From contig CALBLB010000262.1 of NCBI GenBank assembly GCA_937896115.1, positions 1 to 10,355 of the forward strand: 10,355 bases of DNA, written 5' to 3'. Positions 1 through 5,800 of this stretch are shown here, in pieces; position 1 is the stretch's first letter; every line of letters starts with the position of its first letter. Origin of the DNA: an uncultured Succinatimonas sp. GTDB taxonomy: Bacteria; Pseudomonadota; Gammaproteobacteria; Enterobacterales; Succinivibrionaceae. A model generated the notes under the pieces. The model did no database searches and had not been told where the DNA came from. It saw only the letters and a list, made by a program, of their open reading frames with translations. Made by a program: the position numbers and the translations under genes.

Positions 1-249
1 GTAAGGAGCGTTCCACTGCTGCTGCATGCCGTGCCAGAAGCAGGTGGTAGCAGCTGAAGTGATGGTGATGCCGCGTTCCTGCTCCTGGACCATCCAGTCC
101 ATGGTAGCAGCGCCGTCGTGCACTTCACCGATCTTGTGGCTCTTGCCGGTGTAGAAAAGAATACGCTCGGTAGTAGTGGTCTTACCGGCATCAATGTGAG
201 CACTGATTCCGATGTTACGATAATACTTAAGCGGGGTTTCGCGTGCCAT
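1..249 (-). CDS. fusA: Elongation factor G, N-terminal 83 residues (cut by left edge)
   Basis: Translational GTPase that moves tRNAs and mRNA through the ribosome after peptide-bond formation and, with ribosome recycling factor, helps split ribosomes. The ATG at 247-249 gives a protein starting MARETPLKYYRNIGISAHID, the standard EF-G N-terminus. The P-loop (G1) reads AHIDAGKTT at about residues 17-25, and the switch I/G2 segment contains RGITI at about residues 59-63. The remaining domains lie off the left edge. GGAG at 260-263 sits 10 nt before the ATG. The gene starts 18 nt after the rpsG stop, so it is the third gene of the str operon, as in most bacteria; tuf usually follows but cannot be seen here. 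Identity is certain from the visible part. Confidence 0.97.
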   Translation of the reverse strand, partial: MARETPLKYYRNIGISAHIDAGKTTTTERILFYTGKSHKIGEVHDGAATMDWMVQEQERGITITSAATTCFWHGMQQQWNAPY

Positions 250-267
250 AGTATTAGTACTCCAAAA

Positions 268-738
268 TTACCAGCGGAAGTGGCTGAATGCCTTGTTGGC
301 TTCGGCCATACGATGAACGTCTTCACGCTTCTTCACAGCAGAACCCTTGTTATCAACGGCATCCTGCATTTCGCCGGCAAGGCGGGCAGCCATGGATTTT
401 TCGTGACGGGAACGGGCTGCATCAACGAGCCAGCGCATGGCTAAAGCGTTGCCGCGAGCGGGACGAACTTCGACCGGTACCTGATAGTTGGCACCGCCGA
501 CACGACGGGACTTCACTTCCACATCAGGGCGGATATGATCAAGGGCTTCCTCGAACAGGGCGAGTTGATCCTTGCCGCTCTTCTGAGAAATGGTGTCTAA
601 AGCGCCGTAAACGATGGCTTCGGCAATAGATTTTTTACCGTCCATCATCACGACATTGATGAATTTTGCTAAGAGCTCAGAACCGAATCTGGGATCCGGA
701 AGAATCTTACGCTGAGCTACAACACGACGTCTTGGCAT
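268..738 (-). CDS. rpsG: 30S ribosomal protein S7
   Basis: Primary 16S rRNA-binding protein that nucleates assembly of the 30S head and contacts the E site. In E. coli it also represses translation of the str mRNA. The 156-residue product matches the short form of bacterial S7. It begins MPRRRVVAQRKILPDPRFGS, contains the conserved SRRVGGANYQVPVEVRP stretch at about residues 77-93, and ends AFSHFRW. The SD GAGGA at 746-750 is 7 nt before the ATG, and the stop is TAA at 268-270. It lies 83 nt after rpsL and 18 nt before fusA in one transcription unit. The gap before it holds a stem-loop (755-782) whose position resembles the E. coli S7 autoregulatory site. No anomalies were seen. Confidence 0.98.
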   Translation of the reverse strand: MPRRRVVAQRKILPDPRFGSELLAKFINVVMMDGKKSIAEAIVYGALDTISQKSGKDQLALFEEALDHIRPDVEVKSRRVGGANYQVPVEVRPARGNALAMRWLVDAARSRHEKSMAARLAGEMQDAVDNKGSAVKKREDVHRMAEANKAFSHFRW

Positions 739-754
739 TTCAATATCCTCTTGT

Positions 755-782
755 TTCAGGGTTTTCCAAAACTAAACCTGAA
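755..782 (-). promoter_or_regulatory. Stem-loop before rpsG, candidate S7 translational operator
   Basis: On the mRNA strand the rpsL-rpsG gap folds as TTCAGG / CCTGAA (6 bp, outer arms 777-782 and 755-760), with an inner GTTT/AAAC stem (769-772 and 761-764), a TGGA loop and a 4-nt bulge on one side. It ends 4 nt before the rpsG SD (746-750). In E. coli, S7 binds the rpsL-rpsG intercistronic RNA and represses translation of S7 and EF-G. The same role here is inferred from position and foldability, not from sequence identity. Confidence 0.45.
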
Positions 783-821
783 TAATTAAATGTTGTTTGG
801 CCTTACTCGGGAGAATAATGC

Positions 822-1196
822 TTAAGCCTTAGGCTTCTTAGCACCATACTTAGAGCGGGCCTGCTTGCGATCCTTCACGCCTGCGCAGTCGAGCTGACCG
901 CGGATAGTGTGATAACGAACACCAGGCAGATCCTTCACACGACCGCCGCGGATCATAACTACAGAGTGTTCCTGCAGATTATGTCCTTCGCCGCCGATAT
1001 AGGAGGTAACTTCAAAACCGTTGGTCAAACGAACACGGCAAACCTTACGCATTGCCGAGTTAGGCTTCTTAGGGGTGGTGGTATAAACACGGGTGCAGAC
1101 ACCGCGCTTCTGAGGGCAGGCATTCAAGGCCGGAACCTTGTTCTTAGCCACTACCTTCACACGGGGCTTACGCACCAGCTGATTAATAGTAGACAT
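822..1196 (-). CDS. rpsL: 30S ribosomal protein S12
   Basis: Decoding-centre protein that controls accuracy of tRNA selection. The 124-residue length equals that of E. coli S12, with collinear numbering throughout: PNSAMRKVCRVRLTNGFEVT around residues 45-64 and GRVKDLPGVRYHT around 85-97. Lys43 and Lys88 (42 and 87 when Met is not counted), the classic streptomycin-resistance positions, are both lysine, so this is the drug-sensitive form. Asp89, the residue methylthiolated by RimO in many bacteria, is present. A strong SD (AGGAGA, 1207-1212) lies 10 nt before the ATG, and the stop is TAA at 822-824. It is first gene of the str operon, separated from tusB by 255 bp of non-coding DNA that probably carries its own promoter. 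Confidence 0.98.
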   Translation of the reverse strand: MSTINQLVRKPRVKVVAKNKVPALNACPQKRGVCTRVYTTTPKKPNSAMRKVCRVRLTNGFEVTSYIGGEGHNLQEHSVVMIRGGRVKDLPGVRYHTIRGQLDCAGVKDRKQARSKYGAKKPKA

Positions 1197-1217
1197 CTAA
1201 ATAAAATCTCCTGTTAA

Positions 1218-1262
1218 CCCGAAAACCGGGCAGACTTTACTATTCGCCCTTACAAAGGGGCG
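1218..1262 (-). promoter_or_regulatory. Two hairpins in the rpsL mRNA leader
   Basis: The first hairpin (1245-1262) reads CGCCCCTT-TGT-AAGGGCG on the mRNA strand: seven pairs with one bulged C. The second (1218-1230) is CCCG-GTTTT-CGGG and ends 5 nt before the rpsL SD at 1207-1212. If transcription starts near 1260 the first hairpin would lie at the 5' end of the mRNA, which often stabilises transcripts. That role is inference, and neither matches a known riboswitch or r-protein leader that I recognise. Confidence 0.4.
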
Positions 1263-1266
1263 ATGT

Positions 1267-1297
1267 ATTTTAAAACAGATATGAGGAAAATTCACAA
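1267..1297 (-). promoter_or_regulatory. Candidate sigma-70 promoter of the rpsL-rpsG-fusA operon
   Basis: On the minus strand, TAAAAT (1267-1272, five of six consensus bases) is preceded at a long 19-bp spacing by TTGTGA (1292-1297, four of six). Transcription would start near 1260, giving a leader of about 60 nt that begins with the hairpin at 1245-1262. The spacing is not ideal and other -35 choices such as TTGCGC, slightly upstream, are possible. It is supported mainly by the good -10 and its place before a highly expressed operon. Confidence 0.4.
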
Positions 1298-1320
1298 CAA
1301 AGCGCAAAAAAATCGCTTTG
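1298..1320. repeat. Perfect 7-bp inverted repeat upstream of the str promoter
   Basis: CAAAGCG (1298-1304) and CGCTTTG (1314-1320) flank a 9-bp A/T-rich centre containing a 7-base A-run (T-run on the minus strand). It abuts the candidate -35 element. Neither strand has a U-run after the second arm, so it does not look like an intrinsic terminator. It could be a protein-binding site or a cruciform/RNA hairpin; no specific regulator is recognised. Confidence 0.5.
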
Positions 1321-1451
1321 AATAAAGGTCAATGAAGAAAGGTTGTAGCGAAAATTAATATTTCAAAGTCTTATCAAGACCCAAAATCAATCGAAGTTAC
1401 TCATAGCAAACAGCCAACAACTGATTGAAAGTATTGAGTAAAACATCCTGA

Positions 1452-1673
1452 TCAATACCACGTAACACTTTTGCCTTCGGCATTTATCAGCATCTTTGCC
1501 AGTACCTCAGGGGATACCGGCCCGTCTTTAAATAAAACTGATTGCTGCACTGACTCTGTTCTGCAATCACTGCATATTGCAGGATCCAACAAAATGATCT
1601 GATCACCAGATTTTGCGTCAAAACATGCAAGACAGTTGTCCAATCCCTGTTTTGACATGACAATATGTACCAT
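1452..1673 (-). CDS. tusB: TusB/DsrH-like sulfur relay subunit, short form with two CxxC motifs
   Basis: Subunit of the TusBCD complex, which passes persulfide sulfur from TusA to TusE and on to MnmA for 2-thiolation of wobble uridine 34 in tRNA (cytoplasmic). The 73-residue product begins MVHIVMSKQG, matching the MLHTLHRSPW start of E. coli TusB, and ends VTWY, comparable with the TusB C-terminal tryptophan. It is shorter than E. coli TusB (95 residues). The start is the ATG at 1671-1673, which overlaps the tusC TGA by one base (TGATG); a TTG three bases upstream is less likely. GGAG at 1687-1690 is rather far (13 nt), so coupling probably drives initiation. Two CxxC pairs (Cys14/Cys17 and Cys34/Cys37) are unlike E. 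coli TusB. Sequence similarity is weak, so the call leans on gene order. Confidence 0.8.
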   Translation of the reverse strand: MVHIVMSKQGLDNCLACFDAKSGDQIILLDPAICSDCRTESVQQSVLFKDGPVSPEVLAKMLINAEGKSVTWY

Positions 1674-1939
1674 CAAAAGCTCATCACTCCGTCACTTTTT
1701 TTCAACAAAGCAGTTAAATTTTGAGGCGGAAGCAGTTCAAGGCTAAAAAGCTCTAGCTGTTTTATTTTTTTTCTAAAAACTGCATTTGGAGCAGCATTTT
1801 GATAAGAGCGATAAAAATCTCCGATCATAACCGCTTTTACCGGAAGCTCAGCCTCGGCAAGGTTAAGAGCTACTTCTATTCCCTGTTCATAAGTTGCTCT
1901 GAATACAGGATCTGATGCAAAAATAATTAACTTCATCAT
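1673..1939 (-). CDS. tusC: TusC/DsrF-like sulfur relay subunit, short form
   Basis: Middle subunit gene of the TusBCD complex for tRNA 2-thiouridine synthesis; DsrE/F-like fold. The 88-residue product starts MMKLIIFASDPVF, which fits the N-terminal beta strand of the family, and ends SDGVMSF, matching the YDVILRF end of E. coli TusC. It is about 30 residues shorter than E. coli TusC (119), with material missing in the middle. The chosen ATG at 1937-1939 overlaps the tusD TAA by one base (TAATG); the next codon is also ATG, and a TTG at 1960 is possible but has no SD. No good SD precedes the ATG, so translational coupling to tusD is likely. An 8-base A-run lies in the coding strand at 1765-1772. 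Assignment rests on fold-like pattern, termini and gene order. Confidence 0.8.
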   Translation of the reverse strand: MMKLIIFASDPVFRATYEQGIEVALNLAEAELPVKAVMIGDFYRSYQNAAPNAVFRKKIKQLELFSLELLPPQNLTALLKKSDGVMSF

Positions 1940-2286
1940 TAAAATTCGAGCATTGCGCAACAGGAGAAAAACTGAGTTAATTCAAGGTTTCCGGAAAGCT
2001 TAGCCTCACTTATAAGTGAGTCGGCTTTTAATCCTTGTGCTCTGAAGGCCTGACCGCAACAAAGAAGAGGAATGCCCGATTGGGCAAATTGTAAATAACG
2101 TTGCAGGATCTTTGATTGCACCGTATTTGCTTGGTGATTTTTTGAAAGACAAGAAGCAGCGGCATCCGTAAAAAAAAGCGCTGCAATTTCCTGATCTGAT
2201 GCAAGCAATGCATCCAAAGTATCTGCAAAAAAAAGATGCAAATCCAAATTGGCAGGAGCACTTCTTATCACAATTACATATTTCAC
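1939..2286 (-). CDS. tusD: TusD/DsrE-like sulfurtransferase subunit
   Basis: Catalytic sulfur carrier of TusBCD, accepting persulfide from TusA and passing it to TusE. The 115-residue product starts with GTG at 2284-2286 and reads KYVIVIRSAPANLDL after the initiator, like the RFAIVVTGPAYG start of E. coli TusD (128 residues). Cys77 in the segment PLLCCGQAFRAQG aligns with the active Cys78 of E. coli TusD (same seven-residue spacing to the next glycine); Cys76 is next to it, and a second pair, Cys109-Cys110, is near the C-terminus. The GTG is preferred over a TTG at 2304 because AAAGGA (2295-2300) lies 8 nt upstream of it. It begins 29 nt after ridA and overlaps tusC by one base. Two T8 runs (2170-2177 and 2227-2234) encode Leu-Phe-Phe stretches. 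Confidence 0.87.
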   Translation of the reverse strand: MKYVIVIRSAPANLDLHLFFADTLDALLASDQEIAALFFTDAAASCLSKNHQANTVQSKILQRYLQFAQSGIPLLCCGQAFRAQGLKADSLISEAKLSGNLELTQFFSCCAMLEF

Positions 2287-2315
2287 GTTCAGGATCCTTT
2301 GCAACGCTGACTTAA

Positions 2316-2699
2316 TTACAGCGAGGCTATAACTTCAATTTCGCAAAGAGCCCCCTTGGGCAGATCGATTCCGCCTACGCATGAACGGGCAGGAGCCTCT
2401 TCACTGAAGAACTCGGCATATACAGAGTTAAATTCTGCAAAATCTGCAATATTCTTTAAAAAACAGGTAGTTTTAACCACATGCTTGAGATCAGAGCCTG
2501 CTGCTTCAACCAGGGCTTTGACGTTCAACAAAGCCTGACGCGCCTGCTCTTTAATCCCGCCGTCAACCAAAGTTCCTGACTTAGGATCCAAAGGGATTTG
2601 ACCTGAAGCAAAAAGTAAGTTGCCTACGATTTTTCCTTGTACATAAGGGCCTATAGCAGCCGGAGCTTGTTTTGTGGCAACAATCTTGATATCTGACAT
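2316..2699 (-). CDS. ridA: RidA family reactive intermediate (enamine/imine) deaminase
   Basis: Hydrolyses 2-aminoacrylate and related enamine/imine intermediates released by PLP-dependent dehydratases to 2-oxo acids and ammonia, protecting PLP enzymes; cytoplasmic, usually a homotrimer. The 127-residue length fits the family. The signature QAPAAIGPYVQG is at residues 11-22, and PARSCVGG at 103-110 includes Arg105, which binds the substrate carboxylate. Glu120 in CEIEV and Tyr19 correspond to E. coli Glu120 and Tyr17. This active RidA-subfamily pattern separates it from Rid paralogues lacking the arginine. The ATG at 2697-2699 has a strong SD (GGAG, 2708-2711, 8 nt spacing). It lies downstream of the rpoC terminator and 29 nt before tusD, so it probably heads a ridA-tusDCB transcript. 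Confidence 0.96.
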   Translation of the reverse strand: MSDIKIVATKQAPAAIGPYVQGKIVGNLLFASGQIPLDPKSGTLVDGGIKEQARQALLNVKALVEAAGSDLKHVVKTTCFLKNIADFAEFNSVYAEFFSEEAPARSCVGGIDLPKGALCEIEVIASL

Positions 2700-2726
2700 A
2701 ATAATTACTCCTCTAATATTGCAGTT

Positions 2727-2755
2727 ATTTTAGTCTAACCCTTGTCCTGAAGCAA
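2727..2755 (-). promoter_or_regulatory. Weak candidate promoter for ridA-tusDCB
   Basis: TAAAAT (2727-2732) is preceded by TTGCTT (2750-2755) at a 17-bp spacing on the minus strand. The -35 overlaps the end of the U-tract of the rpoC terminator. Only about 55 bp separate the terminator from ridA, so a promoter must lie here if ridA is not expressed by read-through. The -35 matches the consensus at only three of six bases. Confidence 0.4.
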
Positions 2756-2790
2756 AAAAAGCCCGGCAGCTTTTTAGAGCCCCGGGCTTT
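2754..2790 (-). terminator. Rho-independent terminator after rpoC
   Basis: On the minus strand AAAGCCCGG (2782-2790) pairs perfectly with CCGGGCTTT (2758-2766), with an extra GCT/AGC pairing inside the loop region, followed by seven U residues (2754-2760, partly shared with the stem). It begins 16 nt after the rpoC TGA. The plus strand has no U-tract after the hairpin, so it acts in one direction. It marks the end of the RNA polymerase operon. Confidence 0.93.
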
Positions 2791-2806
2791 AGTGAATCAT
2801 ATTAAA

Positions 2807-5800
2807 TCAGAGATTACCGTTGGCGTCAACCGCCTCCAAAGCAGCTCCCAACTGCTTTTGCAAGTCCTCTGCAGACATGTTGTTCTGTTGCTGTTCATGA
2901 GCCATCTCAGCACGCTCCAGAGCTTCACGGCGTTCCTTGTGGTACTTGAATCCGGTACCGGCAGGGATCAGACGACCGACGATCACGTTTTCTTTCAGAC
3001 CGCGCAAATCATCAACCTTACCTTCAACGGAAGCCTCGGTAAGCACACGTGTGGTTTCCTGGAAGGAAGCTGCGGAAATGAAGGAGTCAGTGCTCAATGA
3101 AGCTTTAGTCAGACCCATGAGGATGTGACGGTAAGCGACTGGCTTCTTGCCTTCGGCAATAAGTCTTTCATTGGCGGTACGAACATGCGAAACTTCGGCA
3201 ATTTCACCCTGAAGATACTCTCTTGAGTCTCCGGAATCGATGATCTCGCACTTACGCAACATCTGGCGGACAATCACTTCAATATGCTTGTCGTTGATCT
3301 TCACGCCTTGTAAACGGTACACATCCTGCACTTCGTTTACGATGTAGTTGGCTACAGCATCGACGCCGCGCAATCTCAAAATGTCATGCGGGGACTCAGG
3401 GCCTTCGGCAATCATTTCGCCCTTCTGCACGGTTTCACCTTCAAAGACATTGAGGTTACGGGAGAGAGCGATCATCTCCTCGTGCTCAGGGATCAGCTTG
3501 CCAAATTCATCGGTTGCTCCCTCAGCAGGAGTAATAACGAGGCGACGTTTGGACTTGGTTTCCTTACCGAAGGATACGGTACCTGAAATCTCGGCCAAAA
3601 TTGCAGGCTCTTTAGGAGCTCTGGCTTCGAACAAGTCGGCAACGCGCGGCAAACCGCCGGTAATATCCTTAGTACCGCCGGCAACCTGAGGAATACGTGC
3701 AATCACGTCACCCAGATTTACTTCTGCGCCGTCCTGCAACTGCACGATGGCTTTAGCCTGCAGCATATACTGCGCGGCAACCGTGGTACCGGGGATCATC
3801 ACATCGTTACCCTTGGCATCGATGATCTTGACTGAAGGGCGTTTTTCCTTACCGTTGGCAGGACGAGCCGCAAGCTCGCGTACCTCGATTGAAGAAATAC
3901 CCAAGGCTTCGTCTTCTTTCTTGTCGACGGTAACACCTTCGATAATATCGATGAACTTGATGAAACCGCGTACTTCAGAAACGATAGGATGAGTATGAGG
4001 ATCCCAACGGGCTACGGTCTGACCGACTTTAACCTCATCGCCTTCATGAACATCGAGTACTGCACCGTAGGGGATCTTATGAGATTCCTTAACAGAGCCG
4101 AACTCATCCATCACGAACAACTCTGACTGACGGGATACCACTACATCCTTACCATCGGTATTGGTAACGGTCTTGGAGTTTTCGATCTTGATGGTACCGT
4201 TGTTACGTACGGTGGCACCTGATTCGGCAACGGCACGGGATGCTGCACCGCCGATGTGGAAGGTACGCATGGTCAGCTGGGTACCAGGCTCACCGATTGA
4301 CTGTGCGGCGATCACACCGACAGCCTCACCGGGGTTAACCTTCTTACCGCGGGCCAAATCACGACCGTAGCACTTGGCGCAGATACCGAACTTGCACTTA
4401 CAAGTAATGGGCGAACGAACTTTTACTCTGTCGATCTTACTGGTTTCAAGAAGATCACAAAGTTTCTCATCCAAAATGGTTCCTGCAGGGATCAAAACTT
4501 CCTTAGTACCGGGTTTGATCACATCCACAGCCACGGTTCTGCCCAAAACGCGATCGCGCAGGTTCTCGATGACATCACCGCCTGACACGTGCGGAGTGAT
4601 GACCAAGCCGTCGGTAGTACCGCAGTCTTCTTCAGTGATCACAAGATCCTGAGCTACATCGACGAGACGACGGGTCAGATAACCGGAGTTGGCGGTCTTC
4701 AATGCGGTATCAGCCAAACCCTTACGAGCACCGTGGGTTGAAATGAAGTACTGCTGAACGTTCAAACCTTCACGGAAGTTTGCCGTGATCGGGGTCTCAA
4801 TGATGGAACCGTCAGGTTTTGCCATCAAACCGCGCATACCGGCAAGCTGACGGATCTGAGCCGGAGAACCACGAGCGCCGGAATCAGCCATCATGAAGAT
4901 TGAATTGAAGGATGCCTCTTTTTCCTTCTCACCTAAGATGTTCTCAGCTTCCTGTACAGACAAGTTTGACATCATGGCTTTTGCAACCTTGTCGTTGGCA
5001 GTAGCCCAAACGTCGATAACCTTGTTGTATCTTTCACCGGCGGTGATCTGACCGTTATCGTACTGAGACTGAACGCTCATGACTTCACGTTCGGCAGCGG
5101 CAATAATGGGCTGCTTCTCAGCAGGGATCAACATATCGTCAACACACACTGATGAACCAGACAATGCTGCGTGAGCAAAGCCGGTGTACATAATGTGATC
5201 GGCGAACATGCAGGTGTCCTTAAGTCCCAGCTGGTGATAGCAGGTATTAAGCAATGCTGCGATCTTTTTCTTGCCAAGAGGAACGTTGGATACGTGAGTA
5301 AACCAGTTCTTGTGAGACATGATCTCAGGCAAAGTCTGCTCATTAACGCCTTCTGCAGGCGGATCGATAAGATCGTAAGAAAGTCCCTTAGGCAGAATGA
5401 GAGAAAGCATGGCACGACCGATAGTGGTCAGGCGCATCTCATTATGCTCGGTGAATTCTCCGGTTTCCTGATCTTTAGTCCAATAACGGACACGGCAGGC
5501 AATACGAGCCTGGAAGTCGGCCAAATCTGACTTATAAAGACGCTCCGCTTCTTCAGCCGAGGTGACGATGAGTCCTTCACCTTTAGCACCGATGCGCATG
5601 CGGGTCTGGTAATAAAGACCGAGAACCACGTCCTGTGCCGGAACGATGATAGGATCACCTGAAGCAGGAGACAAAATGTTGTTGGTAGACAACATGAGGC
5701 AACGAGCTTCAAGCTGAGCTTCAAGAGTCAAAGGCACATGCACGGCCATCTGATCACCGTCGAAGTCGGCGTTGAACGCAGGGCAGACCAACGGATGCAA

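Larger units (their letters stand above)
1197..1451 (-). other. Non-coding region between tusB and rpsL (str operon upstream region)
   Basis: This 255-bp stretch has no convincing ORF on either strand and is A+T-rich in its tusB-proximal half. It holds a candidate promoter (1267-1297), a perfect 7-bp inverted repeat (1298-1320) and two mRNA-leader hairpins (1245-1262 and 1218-1230). Its length and content suggest the str operon has its own promoter as well as any read-through from tusDCB. No clear intrinsic terminator for tusB was found: the only short hairpin near the tusB end (1368-1380) is AT-rich and lacks a proper U-tract. Confidence 0.7.

Noticed and set aside
822..1196. Possible streptomycin-resistance change in S12
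   Set aside because: Lys43, Lys88 and Pro91 are wild type.
1368..1380. Hairpin GTCTT-GAT-AAGAC as a tusB terminator
   Set aside because: The stem is only 5 bp and AT-rich, and it is followed by a broken run of T and A rather than a U-tract.
1937..1960. TTG at 1960 as the tusC start
   Set aside because: There is no SD before it, and the ATG at 1939 overlaps the tusD stop and gives the usual TusC N-terminus.
2028..2261. A 77-codon minus-strand frame overlapping tusD
   Set aside because: It lies in another frame within tusD, and its hydrophobic Leu/Phe/Ile-rich translation comes from the T-rich runs of tusD. It has no support as a gene.
2284..2304. TTG at 2304 as the tusD start
   Set aside because: The SD AAAGGA (2295-2300) lies downstream of it and is correctly spaced for the GTG at 2286, which also gives the normal family N-terminus.
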